Source: Janthinobacterium sp. Marseille
GTDB taxonomy: Bacteria > Pseudomonadota > Gammaproteobacteria > Burkholderiales > Burkholderiaceae_D
Assembly (NCBI RefSeq): GCF_000013625.1
Contig: NC_009659.1
Span: 310,001-374,000, forward strand
DNA: 64,000 bases
Direction of reading: 5' to 3'
The notes beneath the pieces were generated by a model. It had not been told where the DNA came from. It made no database searches and saw nothing but the letters and a program-made list of their open reading frames with translations. Below, piece by piece: positions 18,332-26,842 of the stretch; position 1 is the first letter of the stretch, and the number at the start of each line of letters is the position of its first letter. Both the position numbers and the translations under genes were made by a program.

Positions 18332-19068
18332 GGCGCTGATTTGAGCGACTGCCTGGCCTGCCCGTGATCGTCAGCCGGCTCGGTTTGCGGATTCGGTGTG
18401 AGGATATAGCCGAGGTTGCGCCGCGTATGTATCAGCGGCACGGCAAAGCCCTTGTCGACCTTGTTGCGCAAGCGGCTGATATGGGCGTCTATGACATTGG
18501 TTTGCGGGTCGAATTGATAATTCCAGACCGATTCCAGCAACATGGTACGGGTCAATACCTGGCCCTTGTGCGTCATCATGTAGACCAGCAGGCGGAATTC
18601 CCGCGGTTGCAGGCTGAGCGGACGTCCGCCGCGCTCAACACTGCGCGTCAGCAGGTTGACCTTCAGGTCTTCCACGCACAGTTCACGTATCACTTCATTC
18701 GGCTGGGTCCAGCGCAGCAGCGCTTCGACCCGTGCCGCCAGTTCCGGGAAAGCAAAGGGCTTGGTCAGGTAATCATTACAACCGGCTTGCAGGCCGCGTA
18801 CACGTTCATCAATGGCGGATAGCGCGCTAAGGATCAGGACCGGCGTGCGCTTGCCCATTTCACGCAGCGCAGCCAGTATGGACAAGCCGTCCATTCCTTG
18901 CGGCAACATGCGGTCGAGGATGATCACATCCCATTCGCCGCCAACTGCCAGTTCCATGCCCTCTATGCCATCCGCGCAGACGGTTGCCTCATAGCCGATC
19001 TCCTTCAGCCCTTTGGCGATGTAGAGCGCATTATGCGTATCGTCTTCAATGATCAGGCAGCGGTGCAT
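18328..19068 (-). CDS. OmpR-family response regulator
   Basis: 246 residues: receiver domain with acidic pair D9/D10, phospho-acceptor D52 (VIILDRMLP), switch S81 and K103 (LTKPF), then a C-terminal winged helix (PLSLQPREFRLLVYMM ... DAHISRLRNKVDK). It should be phosphorylated by the kinase encoded immediately downstream, with which it overlaps by 4 bp. GGAGG precedes the start codon on the minus strand. Gene order regulator, kinase, adaptor, pump, channel on one strand makes the efflux operon the probable target. The name czcR or cusR would be a guess. Confidence 0.92.
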   Translation of the reverse strand: MHRCLIIEDDTHNALYIAKGLKEIGYEATVCADGIEGMELAVGGEWDVIILDRMLPQGMDGLSILAALREMGKRTPVLILSALSAIDERVRGLQAGCNDYLTKPFAFPELAARVEALLRWTQPNEVIRELCVEDLKVNLLTRSVERGGRPLSLQPREFRLLVYMMTHKGQVLTRTMLLESVWNYQFDPQTNVIDAHISRLRNKVDKGFAVPLIHTRRNLGYILTPNPQTEPADDHGQARQSLKSAP

Positions 19069-19185
19069 CTGGCCTCCGGCTTTGCTACGGGATTACGGTT
19101 TATTTACAGACTGGATTCTACGATGGATCAGGCGCGATGTTGCGGATATCAGATAGGCAGGATTTGTTTGGGAAAATGCAGGCAA

Positions 19186-19215
19186 TAAAAAAAGGCACCC
19201 GAAGGTGCCTTTTTC
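19186..19215. terminator. Strong bidirectional terminator after the major porin
   Basis: GGCACC (19194-19199), loop CGAA, GGTGCC (19204-19209), flanked by A-runs on the left and T-runs on the right. On the minus strand it ends the porin transcript about 50 bp after its stop. Confidence 0.9.
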
Positions 19216-19257
19216 TTTCGTACAGTTTAAAACCAAGCAGGCTAGGCCTGCCGGGAA

Positions 19258-20352
19258 TTAGAACTTGTGACGGATACCAACGTTGAAAATCGAAGCGCTT
19301 TCGCCAACTGGAGCACCAGCGTTCAAGCCGATACGGGAGCCGTCGTCGTTCGATGTTTTCGAGTAACCGGTGTACAGGTTGGTACGTTTCGACAGATCGT
19401 ACGAGTACGAAATTGCGAATTTTTTCGCGTCAGCATTGTCAACCGAGCGGTTGTCGTTAGCTGTGTACGAAGCGAAGATGGTGCCTGGACCAACTGGTGC
19501 GCTTACGCCCAACATGTAGTTACGGTATTTAACTTCGGTGTTAGCAACGCTGTTTTCCAGTTTTGTGTCGCCGTATGCACCGTGCAGTTTAACAACGCCG
19601 AAATCGTAAGTTGCGCCCAACAACATCAGCTTGCCTTCAGCTTGTTGTACCGATGGGTTAGCTACTGTCGAACGGTCTTGGTTGTGGTAAGCGAACTGAA
19701 CGTTCAGTGGACCATTTGCATAGCCCAGGCCCAAGCCGTAGTTGCTGTTTGCACCGGTGTCGCCTGGTGTTTCGCCGAAGCCGTAAGCTGCGCCGAATTT
19801 AAAGCCACCGAACGAATTCGATTGGTATTTAGCCGAATTCGAGATACGGCCGTAGTCACCTGCCAATACGCCGTTGAAGAAAACTGTGCTGATCGCACCA
19901 ACTGTGCCGCCGTCACCGAACGGATCGATTTGGTCGTATGCATCTTTGATTACCGAAGTTTGGCGACCCAACAGAACGGTACCAAATGCTGCGCTTTGCA
20001 GACCAACAGTTGCGAAACGGTTAAAGCCGCCTGCATTGTTTGCTACGCCAGCGTTAAAGCCGGTTGCTGGTGCTGCTGCTGCGCCGAAACCTGCGCCAGT
20101 GTCAGCTTGCAGAGTTGCTTCCAATTGGAACAGAGCTTTCAGGCCATTGCCCAGATCTTCTGTACCTTTGAAACCGATACGGCTAGCCGATTGGCCGCCC
20201 GAATCGATACCATTTTTGCTGCCTGCAGGATTGCCATCATCAACGTGTGCAAAGCCGAGGTCAACGATACCGTATACGGTAACGGACGATTGTGCCGATG
20301 CAGCACCTGCAAATGCGCCCAATACGGCTAATGCCAGAAGCGATTTTTTCAT
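19258..20352 (-). CDS. Gram-negative porin, OmpC-like, probably highly expressed
   Basis: 364-residue trimeric outer-membrane porin of the betaproteobacterial type. The signal peptide MKKSLLALAVLGAFAGAASA is followed by QSSVTVYGIVDLGF, and the protein ends in Phe (VGIRHKF), the outer-membrane assembly signal. The residues GLKALFQLEATL and the SAFGTVLLGRQ strand are typical. Codon choice is skewed to GCT, GGT, GTT and AAC, as in highly expressed genes, and a strong terminator follows. GAGGAAC is the ribosome site. Bulk diffusion of small solutes is the family role; specificity is unknown. Confidence 0.93.
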   Translation of the reverse strand: MKKSLLALAVLGAFAGAASAQSSVTVYGIVDLGFAHVDDGNPAGSKNGIDSGGQSASRIGFKGTEDLGNGLKALFQLEATLQADTGAGFGAAAAPATGFNAGVANNAGGFNRFATVGLQSAAFGTVLLGRQTSVIKDAYDQIDPFGDGGTVGAISTVFFNGVLAGDYGRISNSAKYQSNSFGGFKFGAAYGFGETPGDTGANSNYGLGLGYANGPLNVQFAYHNQDRSTVANPSVQQAEGKLMLLGATYDFGVVKLHGAYGDTKLENSVANTEVKYRNYMLGVSAPVGPGTIFASYTANDNRSVDNADAKKFAISYSYDLSKRTNLYTGYSKTSNDDGSRIGLNAGAPVGESASIFNVGIRHKF

Positions 20353-20695
20353 TTAAATGTTCCTCAAATGTTGTTTTAAAAATGCATCACTTGACTAGCA
20401 AGTGGTACATGAAGTCCTGCGGAGCTGCCTGTCTTGCCCAATCCTTATTGCAAGACGACGATTGATTGAAACAAAATCCGCTGTGAGTGACAACCAAAAT
20501 ATCAAAAGCGCATGGGTGAATTGGCTGAAGTGACGTTTTTTCGCAACAAAGCGGTGCGTTTCAATTCCAAAATGAGGCACGCATGATTTGTCCTGATGCA
20601 TACAAATATTGCTTAAAAATTAATGATTTCATCTTTGGCAATATAGAACCCTCGGGTCGATTTAGCGTTTTCGCCGGACCCCGGGTCTGTGATTC
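20353..20695. other. 343-bp intergenic region between two porin genes
   Basis: No convincing gene is present. It carries the porin ribosome site and a possible minus-strand promoter (20465-20493). The end next to the second porin has a small palindrome (GACCC/GGGTC near 20678) without a T-run. A 68-codon minus-strand open frame (20395-20601) is unlikely to be real: it has no ribosome site or recognisable domain. The length suggests a regulated leader for the major porin. Confidence 0.6.
20465..20493 (-). promoter_or_regulatory. Candidate promoter of the major porin
   Basis: On the minus strand TTGTCA (20493-20488) and TTCAAT (20470-20465) are 17 bp apart, which would give a leader of about 105 nt. 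The -10 match is only 4 of 6. Confidence 0.3.
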
Positions 20696-21883
20696 TTAAA
20701 ACATATGGTTGATACCAATAGACGTACCGGTTTGCCGGGTCTTGGCACCGGCTGTCAAAGATACAAACCCGCCCAAGGTTGCGCGGTCGACGCCCAGATA
20801 TAAATTGGTACGGGTGGATAGGGCGTAGGTTGCGCCCACGATCAGCAGGTTGCGGCTGGCTTTCTCAACATTTCCGGTCGCTAAAGTGGTTCGATAGAAG
20901 CCGGTAGTGACGCTGACCGCCGGCGTGAAGTCGTAGCTCGCACCTATCCAGCTATTCTTTGCCTGATTGTTAATCCCCTGGACGGCGGTGTCGGCTTCTG
21001 TATTTATATAGCCGCCGGCAATGCGCAAGCCGTCCGCCTGATAAGCGCCACCAAAGGTAACCTGGTTCTGCTGCTGGTATTCCGGGGTGGCGGTGATTGA
21101 GACATTCGGCTTTTGCCGGGTGTAGGCGGCACCGATGACGAAGGGCCCAGGGCGGTAAGTCATGCCGACCGCCTGCGCGCTGCCACTGCTGTTGGAGCCA
21201 CTGACTTCACCGGTGGAAAATTCAGCCAGGATGGTGACGTTGTCGAACTTGCCTATATATTGGACATCGTTGCTGAAGCGCGTGCCACCGATGGTGCCCC
21301 ATGGGAAACCGGGCGCATTGCCATCGGCATTACCGGCCGAAGCGCCAGCCAGCGGTACGATTTGCACATAGCGATACTGGAAGGGATCGTAGGCGAAAAT
21401 CGTTTTGCAGGAGACCGAAGGCATGCGGCCAAAGTCGATGGAGCCGAAAGAACCTGCGACCCCCACCGATGAAATACGGTTAAAGAAGCGGCCGGCATTG
21501 TTATCAAGTGCGCCGGTGCCGGTGTTGAAGCCGGTTTCCAGATGGAAGTGGGCATTCAGGCCGCCGCCGAGATCCTCCGTTCCCTTGATACCGATGCGAT
21601 TGTTGTAATACTCGCCGTTTGAACCCATCTTCAATGTATCGCCACCATTTTTGGTGGTATTGGTAACATTACGGATGCCCGCATCGATGGTCCCGTAAAT
21701 ATTGATCGTTGACTGGTAATTGGTACCGGCAAACGGTTTTTTGGCAACGGGCTCATTATTGCTTTGGTCGTTCGCATCCTTGAATGTGCCGTAAATCGTC
21801 ATTGACGGCTGGGACTGGGCTTGGGCGATAGTGGTATCGGGCAGGGTACTGCTGAGGGCAAGCGCAAAATACAAGGCATTCAT
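20696..21883 (-). CDS. Second Gram-negative porin with atypical N-terminus
   Basis: 395 residues with porin features along the body (IGIKGTEDLGGGLNAHFHLETGF, SFGSIDFGRM, GATYALSTRTNLYLGVD) and terminal Phe (GINHMF). It is more diverged than the neighbouring porin. Two things are odd: the N-terminus MNALYFALALSSTLPDTTIAQAQS has no Lys or Arg, unlike a normal Sec signal peptide, and the first-strand motif appears twice, as SMTIYGTFKDA near residue 27 and STINIYGTIDAGI near 58. A TAG codon sits directly before the ATG, so no longer in-frame start exists. It may be a diverged porin of narrow use or a decaying copy. Confidence 0.8.
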   Translation of the reverse strand: MNALYFALALSSTLPDTTIAQAQSQPSMTIYGTFKDANDQSNNEPVAKKPFAGTNYQSTINIYGTIDAGIRNVTNTTKNGGDTLKMGSNGEYYNNRIGIKGTEDLGGGLNAHFHLETGFNTGTGALDNNAGRFFNRISSVGVAGSFGSIDFGRMPSVSCKTIFAYDPFQYRYVQIVPLAGASAGNADGNAPGFPWGTIGGTRFSNDVQYIGKFDNVTILAEFSTGEVSGSNSSGSAQAVGMTYRPGPFVIGAAYTRQKPNVSITATPEYQQQNQVTFGGAYQADGLRIAGGYINTEADTAVQGINNQAKNSWIGASYDFTPAVSVTTGFYRTTLATGNVEKASRNLLIVGATYALSTRTNLYLGVDRATLGGFVSLTAGAKTRQTGTSIGINHMF

Positions 21884-22108
21884 CTAAGGTGTCGTTTGGT
21901 CTGGTTATCGGTATAAGCCCTTGCTCTTCATCGGCAGCGCGTGGCCGAAGTTGAATAAAGGCGGCATCTTATTTGTCTTGCAGCGCAAGGCTAAGCTAAA
22001 TAGCCGCCCAAACTTTTTGACGTGCGTTAACATTTTGCAAAAGACACATTTGATATGTAATTGGGTGTCGTTCTCATGCAACATTCGTTTTGAATAGGTA
22101 TAGACCAT

Positions 22109-22735
22109 ATGCAGTTTCCTGATCGTTTGATCCAGCATTTCGATAGCGCCTTGCGCGTGATGAGTGGGGTGTCCGTGGCCGGACGTCCGAATCCCGCGGC
22201 CAAGGTCGCGGATGGTGATCTGGATAGTGCACAGCGTCGGCACAGCGCCGGGTTGATGCGGGTCAACCATGTCGGCGAGGTATGTGCGCAAGCGCTGTAC
22301 CAGGCACAGGCACAATTTGCGCGCAGCCCGGCCATCAGGCAGCAGCTTTTGTTGGCGGGACGGGAAGAAGAAGATCACCTGGCATGGACTGCCGAGCGTT
22401 TGCGCGAGCTGGGCTCGCGTCCCAGCTTGCTGAATCCGCTTTGGTACGCAGGCGCTTTTGCACTGGGTACGGTTGCGGCCACTTTGGGTGATGCGCGCAG
22501 CCTGGGCTTTGTGGTGGAAACCGAGCGTCAGGTCGAAGCGCACCTGAACCAGCATTTAAGCAGCCTGCCGCCGCAAGACGCGAAGTCCCTGGCAATCGTG
22601 AAACAAATGAGCACGGATGAGGCGGAGCATGGGGCTGCGGCGCACGCGCTAGGCGCGCAGACAGTGCCGCCGCTTGCGCAAATGGGCATGCAGGCGATGG
22701 CCAAAGTCATGACCAGTACAGCCTATTATTTATAG
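22109..22735 (+). CDS. coq7: Coq7-type demethoxyubiquinol hydroxylase
   Basis: Oxygen-dependent di-iron hydroxylase that performs the C6 hydroxylation of ubiquinone synthesis at the membrane. 208 residues; the ferritin-like iron ligands are visible as E57 (NHVGEV), the pair E87/H90 (EEEDH), E139 (VETERQ) and E171/H174 (DEAEH). The residue 107-125 helix is the membrane-contacting segment. Many betaproteobacteria carry this enzyme in place of UbiF. The gene stands alone with a weak ribosome site and is convergent with the OsmC gene. Confidence 0.93.
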   Translation: MQFPDRLIQHFDSALRVMSGVSVAGRPNPAAKVADGDLDSAQRRHSAGLMRVNHVGEVCAQALYQAQAQFARSPAIRQQLLLAGREEEDHLAWTAERLRELGSRPSLLNPLWYAGAFALGTVAATLGDARSLGFVVETERQVEAHLNQHLSSLPPQDAKSLAIVKQMSTDEAEHGAAAHALGAQTVPPLAQMGMQAMAKVMTSTAYYL

Positions 22736-22785
22736 TGCCTTAATAATAGTTGCTGTCGCGCACTTAGGCCGCATGCAGGAAGAGC

Positions 22786-22807
22786 ACTGCCGTAGCGTTA
22801 CGGCAGT
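22786..22807. terminator. Hairpin between convergent coq7 and osmC-like genes
   Basis: ACTGCCGTA (22786-22794) pairs perfectly with TACGGCAGT (22799-22807) over a 4-nt loop; CTTT follows on plus and GCTCTT on minus. A short T-tract makes it a moderate terminator for both genes. Confidence 0.65.
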
Positions 22808-22831
22808 CTTTGGCGATGCAGGGGTGGAGAT

Positions 22832-23272
22832 TTAAGCGGCGATTGGCACCGCGTCGTCCACGATCTCGAAAGAGTGGGTAATTTCGGCGGTTTTTTCCAT
22901 CATGATGGAAGCCGAGCAATATTTGTCGTGCGACAGCTTGATTGCGCGTTCCACCACGTTTGCCTTCAGGTTGCGGCCGGTGACCGTGAAGTGGAAGTGC
23001 ACTTTGGTAAATACCTTCGGATCGGTTTCGGCACGTTCCGATTTGAGTGAGACCTCACAGCCGCGTACGTCCTGGCCGCTCTTGCGCAGGATAACAACCA
23101 CGTCATAGGCGGTGCAGCCGCCGGTCCCCAGCAATACAACTTCCATCGGACGTGGTGCCAGGTTGCGGCCGCCGCCTTCGGGCGCGCCATCCATGGCGAC
23201 GACGTGGCCGGAGCCGGTTTCAGCTAAAAAGGTCATGCCGGACAAGCCGGTCCAGCGTACTGTGCATTCCAT
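22832..23272 (-). CDS. OsmC/YhfA-family protein
   Basis: 146-residue OsmC-fold protein. Two cysteines in the family positions are present, C53 in LGTGGCTAYDVV and C119 in HDKYCSASIMM, as in thiol-dependent peroxidases of the OsmC/Ohr superfamily. The arrangement and length match the YhfA-like branch, whose physiological substrate is not established. A minus-strand TACAAT (23313-23308) lies about 36 bp ahead of the start and may be its -10 box. Convergent with coq7. Confidence 0.88.
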   Translation of the reverse strand: MECTVRWTGLSGMTFLAETGSGHVVAMDGAPEGGGRNLAPRPMEVVLLGTGGCTAYDVVVILRKSGQDVRGCEVSLKSERAETDPKVFTKVHFHFTVTGRNLKANVVERAIKLSHDKYCSASIMMEKTAEITHSFEIVDDAVPIAA

Positions 23273-23588
23273 GGTGTTCTCGTAAAGTTGCAGGTTGATT
23301 TTGCGTCATTGTAACTGCTGGCGACGGAATTGAAGAAGCGTGCACAAGTACGAAAATTGCCTGGTGGATGCAAATTCCATGACTTTTCGGCATCAAAGCG
23401 CCCGGATCGCAACGTTTTGCCGGTAAATTCCAGCGAAATAGACAGTTAAATTTGACGCTAAGTCCTTGAAAAGTCTATAATCTGCGGTTCTTTCGTTTGC
23501 TCAGGAAGAGATAACAAGGCCGAGTACGCATGTAGCAGCAAGCACGCGTAACCACCATTTGAGCGATTTAATTATTTAGGAAGTCATC
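23273..23588. other. Divergent intergenic region osmC-like / rplM
   Basis: 316 bp without a gene. It holds the strong rplM promoter (23452-23481), a roughly 100-nt rplM leader, and on the minus strand a possible -10 for the OsmC gene. The leader contains no T-run terminator; it could hold the L13 autoregulatory site, but I cannot fold it reliably by eye. Confidence 0.7.
23452..23481 (+). promoter_or_regulatory. Strong sigma-70 promoter of rplM-rpsI
   Basis: TTGACG (23452-23457) and a perfect TATAAT (23476-23481) are separated by 18 bp. Transcription would start near 23488, leaving a leader of about 100 nt before rplM. This is the best promoter match in the window, as expected for ribosomal genes. 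Confidence 0.85.
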
Positions 23589-24017
23589 ATGAAAACCTTC
23601 TCCGCTAAAGGACACGAAGTCCAGCGCGATTGGTTCGTGATTGACGCGACGGACAAAGTCCTCGGACGTGTTGCCAGCGAAGTGGCACTCCGACTGCGCG
23701 GCAAACACAAACCGGAATTTACTCCTCACGTCGACACCGGCGATTTCATCGTCGTGATCAACGCAGGCAAACTGCGCGTGACCGGTACCAAAGCAACAGA
23801 AAAAACATACTATCGCCACTCGGGTTACCCAGGCGGTATCTATGAAACCAACTTCCTGAAAATGCAACAGCGTTTTCCGGGTCGCGCGCTTGAGAAAGCG
23901 GTCAAAGGCATGTTGCCTAAAGGCCCACTCGGCTACGCGATGATCAAGAAGCTCAAAGTGTACGCTGAGGCAACTCATCCGCACGCTGCGCAGCAACCTA
24001 AAGCACTTGAACTCTAA
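23589..24017 (+). CDS. rplM: 50S ribosomal protein L13
   Basis: Early-assembly large-subunit protein, 142 residues, the standard length. The start [27 protein letters not shown] and the VIINAGK-like region ([12 protein letters not shown]) and YRHSGYPGG motif are typical of L13. AGGAAG lies 5-6 bp before the ATG. It is followed 9 bp later by rpsI, the universal pairing. Known L13 feedback regulation in enterobacteria acts on the leader; whether it does here is unknown. Confidence 0.98.
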   Translation: MKTFSAKGHEVQRDWFVIDATDKVLGRVASEVALRLRGKHKPEFTPHVDTGDFIVVINAGKLRVTGTKATEKTYYRHSGYPGGIYETNFLKMQQRFPGRALEKAVKGMLPKGPLGYAMIKKLKVYAEATHPHAAQQPKALEL

Positions 24018-24026
24018 GGAATAGAC

Positions 24027-24419
24027 ATGATCGGTAACTACAATTACGGAACCGGCCGTCGCAAGAGTGCAGTGGCTCGCGTCTTCATCAAATCCGGCTC
24101 CGGCCAGATCGTCGTCAACGGCAAGCCAGCGAATGAATATTTTTCGCGCGAAACCGGTCTGATGGTGATTCGCCAGCCTCTGGAACTGACCAACAATGTT
24201 GAAACATTCGACATCATGGTCAACGTTAACGGCGGCGGTGAATCCGGCCAAGCGGGCGCTGTGCGTCATGGCATCACCCGTGCACTGATCGACTACGATG
24301 CAACACTGAAATCGGAACTGTCCAAAGCAGGTTTCGTTACTCGTGATGCACGTGAAGTTGAACGTAAAAAGGTCGGTCTGCGCAAAGCACGCCGCGCCAA
24401 ACAGTTCTCCAAGCGTTAA
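24027..24419 (+). CDS. rpsI: 30S ribosomal protein S9
   Basis: Small-subunit protein whose C-terminal tail reaches the P-site tRNA. 130 residues, with [17 protein letters not shown] at the start and the tail RRAKQFSKR ending in the conserved Lys-Arg. Co-transcribed with rplM (9-bp gap, AAGGAA ahead). A strong terminator follows 24 bp after the stop. Confidence 0.98.
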   Translation: MIGNYNYGTGRRKSAVARVFIKSGSGQIVVNGKPANEYFSRETGLMVIRQPLELTNNVETFDIMVNVNGGGESGQAGAVRHGITRALIDYDATLKSELSKAGFVTRDAREVERKKVGLRKARRAKQFSKR

Positions 24420-24442
24420 TCTGCGTTTTCAGAGCATCGAAA

Positions 24443-24474
24443 AGCCGCCTGGTTTACGCCTGGCGGCTTTTTTT
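24443..24474 (+). terminator. Rho-independent terminator of rplM-rpsI
   Basis: AGCCGCC pairs with GGCGGCT, extended inward by TGG/CC pairs, and is followed by seven Ts. It is a classical intrinsic terminator. Confidence 0.92.
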
Positions 24475-24528
24475 ATCTCTGTTTGCAGTTGGAAACGATG
24501 GTGGGGCGAGCGTAGGCAGCCCATCGCC

Positions 24529-24537
24529 TGTTAAAAT
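24529..24537 (+). promoter_or_regulatory. Candidate extended -10 promoter of argC
   Basis: TG at 24529-24530 and TAAAAT at 24532-24537 make an extended -10 element 30 bp ahead of the argC start. No good -35 is seen, which is tolerated with an extended -10. Confidence 0.35.
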
Positions 24538-24567
24538 AAAACGAAGTAAATTTTGCTAGGAAGAAAC

Positions 24568-25605
24568 ATGATCAAGGTTGGCATCGTCGGCGGCACCGGT
24601 TATACAGGCGTGGAATTGTTACGCTTGTTGGCAACGCACCCGGAAGTCAAACTCACCGCAATTACATCGCGCAAGGAAGATGGTTTGCCAGTGGCAGACA
24701 TGTTTCCATCGCTGCGCGGACGCGTGGACCTGGCCTTTTCAGCACCGGAAAAAGCCAAGCTGACCGAGTGTGATGTCGTCTTTTTCGCTACGCCGCACGG
24801 TGTCGCAATGGCGCAAGCGCCGGAGTTACTGGCAGCCGGCGTGAAAGTGATCGACCTGGCAGCCGACTTCCGTTTGCAGGATATCGCTGCATTCGAGAAA
24901 TGGTACAAAATCCCGCACAGCTGTCCTGAATTACTGAAGGAAGCTGCCTATGGCCTGGTTGAATTGAACCGCGATGCGATCCGCAAGGCGCGTATCGTCG
25001 GCAACCCGGGCTGCTACCCGACCACCATGCAATTGGGCCTTGCGCCTTTGCTGCAAGCCGGCGTCATCGATGCGTCGCATCTGATTGCAGACTGTAAATC
25101 CGGTGTATCCGGTGCCGGTCGCAAGGCGGAAGTGGCTACGCTGTTTTCCGAAGCCGGCGATAATTTCAAAGCTTACGGCGTGTCCGGTCATCGCCATTCG
25201 CCGGAAACCCTGGAGCGTTTGCGTTTATTGACGAAGGATAAAGTCGGCCTGCTGTTCACGCCACACCTGGTGCCGATGATACGCGGCATGCATTCGACGT
25301 TGTATGCGCGCCTGACCAAAGATATTGATAACGCAGCATTGCAGGCCCTGTTTGAAAAGGCCTATGGCAATGAACCTTTCATTGATGTAATGCCTTTTGG
25401 CTCGCATCCTGAAACCCGTTCGACCCGCGCGTCGAATATGTTGCGGATTGCGCTGCATCGTCCGGATGACGGCGATACCGTGGTTGTGCTGGTGGTACAG
25501 GACAATCTGGTCAAGGGCGCTTCCGGTCAGGCGGTGCAATGTATGAATCTGATGTTCGGCCTGGATGAAACGGCCGGCTTGATGCACATCCCGGTTTTGC
25601 CGTAA
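24568..25605 (+). CDS. argC: N-acetyl-gamma-glutamyl-phosphate reductase
   Basis: NADPH-dependent third step of arginine synthesis. 345 residues from the ATG at 24568, chosen because AGGAAG sits 4-9 bp upstream and family proteins begin [14 protein letters not shown]; the frame is open five codons further. The dinucleotide fold GGTGYTG starts at residue 8 and the catalytic Cys is C149 in [10 protein letters not shown]. It stands apart from other arg genes, as is common in this order. The next gene starts 17 bp after it, so argC may head a small operon ending with erpA. Confidence 0.96.
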   Translation: MIKVGIVGGTGYTGVELLRLLATHPEVKLTAITSRKEDGLPVADMFPSLRGRVDLAFSAPEKAKLTECDVVFFATPHGVAMAQAPELLAAGVKVIDLAADFRLQDIAAFEKWYKIPHSCPELLKEAAYGLVELNRDAIRKARIVGNPGCYPTTMQLGLAPLLQAGVIDASHLIADCKSGVSGAGRKAEVATLFSEAGDNFKAYGVSGHRHSPETLERLRLLTKDKVGLLFTPHLVPMIRGMHSTLYARLTKDIDNAALQALFEKAYGNEPFIDVMPFGSHPETRSTRASNMLRIALHRPDDGDTVVVLVVQDNLVKGASGQAVQCMNLMFGLDETAGLMHIPVLP

Positions 25606-25622
25606 TGCTGCGTATCTGATTC

Positions 25623-26378
25623 ATGAGTAAGCCAAAACCGGTTTTCAAATCGCTGCAGCGCAAGCTATGGTTGCGCCGCTGGTCGATTTCAGCGCCGCGC
25701 ATGACAATCAAGAATCACTTGCCGTGGCCCTTGCGTGCGGTATTCATCGCGATCGTCGTGGGTTTGGGTGGTGCGATGGCGATGTGGGCCTATGACCTCG
25801 GGCGCAGCTTCACCGGGTTCAAGCCGGGTGCGACAAGCGCGCAACTGGCTGAGGTGCAGGAACAATTGCAGCAAACCAGTGCCGAGCGGGATAAGTTTGA
25901 AACAACCGTAAACGCGGCGGAGAGCCAGCTTAATATTGAGCGCTCGCTGCAGGCACAATTGTCGCGCCAGATTAAAACGCTGGAATCGGAAAATGCCAAG
26001 CTGAAAGAGGACCTGGCTTTCTTTGAAAGCCTGCTGCCCACCGATACCGGCGCGCAAGGTATTACGATACGCCGCCTGAAAGCGGAAATGGTCGAGCCGG
26101 CGCAATTGCGTTATCGCTTGCTATTGATGCAAGGTGGCAAGGCAGGCCATGATTTCACGGGTAATTACCAGCTTATTGTGACGCTGGTACAGGACGGCAA
26201 AAGTGCTATGATGACCTTCCCTAAACCGGACGAGGTCGATAAATTCAAGCTCTCGTTCAGGCATTACCAGCGTATCGAAGGTGAATTTGCGATACCGGCA
26301 GGTGCAGTGGTCAAATCCGTCCAGATCAAAGTGCTGGAAAAAGGTAGTTTGCGCGCACAACAGTCTTCAAATTTGTAA
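25623..26378 (+). CDS. DUF6776-like membrane protein with coiled coil
   Basis: 251 residues with a short basic cytoplasmic N-terminus, one membrane helix (about residues 37-57, LRAVFIAIVVGLGGAMAMWAY), a coiled coil from about 73 to 140, and a C-terminal beta-rich domain of about 100 residues. It is probably anchored in the inner membrane with the bulk in the periplasm. The architecture resembles the non-catalytic half of M23-type envelope proteins, but I see no HxH or other catalytic motif. It lies 12 bp upstream of a bactofilin gene, suggesting the two act together in cell-envelope organisation; the DUF assignment is from memory and the role is inference. Confidence 0.75.
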   Translation: MSKPKPVFKSLQRKLWLRRWSISAPRMTIKNHLPWPLRAVFIAIVVGLGGAMAMWAYDLGRSFTGFKPGATSAQLAEVQEQLQQTSAERDKFETTVNAAESQLNIERSLQAQLSRQIKTLESENAKLKEDLAFFESLLPTDTGAQGITIRRLKAEMVEPAQLRYRLLLMQGGKAGHDFTGNYQLIVTLVQDGKSAMMTFPKPDEVDKFKLSFRHYQRIEGEFAIPAGAVVKSVQIKVLEKGSLRAQQSSNL

Positions 26379-26390
26379 AGGAGCGTCATC

Positions 26391-26792
26391 ATGTTTAGCC
26401 GTAAAGCAAAAAGTACGATAGATAGCCTGATCGGCGCTTCCACGATTATTAGCGGCAATGTCCACTTCAAGGGCGGTTTGCGCATAGATGGTTGCGTCAA
26501 GGGTGACGTGATCGCCCAGGCGGATGAAATCAGCATGTTGGTGATTTCCGAGCATGCGCGGGTCGAGGGTGAAGTGCGGGTCGCGCATTTACTTGTCAAT
26601 GGGGAAATAGTCGGGCCGGTATTTTCATCGGAATTGCTTGAATTGCAGCCGAAAGCCCGCATAACTGGTGATGTAAATTACAAAGCGCTGGAAATGCACG
26701 GCGGTGCCGTTGTCTCCGGCAAGCTGACCCATGAGGTCGATGAACCGATTTTGAAACTGGCAGTACCTATACTTGCCGCGAATAATACGTAA
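26391..26792 (+). CDS. Bactofilin
   Basis: 133-residue polymer-forming cytoskeletal protein. The single bactofilin domain is visible as a right-handed beta-helix pattern: repeated short strands such as STIISGNVHFKGGLRIDGCVKGDV, then ARVEGEVRVAHLLVNGEIVGPV and ARITGDVNYKALEMHGGAVVSGKL. Bactofilins form cytoplasmic filaments at the membrane and recruit cell-wall enzymes. AAGGAG lies in the 12-bp gap after the coiled-coil membrane protein. Certainty about the family is high; the cellular process is unknown here. Confidence 0.92.
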   Translation: MFSRKAKSTIDSLIGASTIISGNVHFKGGLRIDGCVKGDVIAQADEISMLVISEHARVEGEVRVAHLLVNGEIVGPVFSSELLELQPKARITGDVNYKALEMHGGAVVSGKLTHEVDEPILKLAVPILAANNT

Positions 26793-26842
26793 AACGCGGC
26801 TAGGGTCTATAATGAACTACCGTTTTCCAGCAGGAGCCTGAA

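Noticed and set aside
19267..20331. 354-codon open frame on the plus strand, antisense to the major porin
   Set aside because: It arises from the skewed codon use of the highly expressed porin; the product is Cys- and Val-rich with no domain and no ribosome site.
20395..20601. 68-codon open frame in the gap between porins
   Set aside because: No ribosome site, no recognisable motif, and it overlaps the best candidate promoter region of the major porin.
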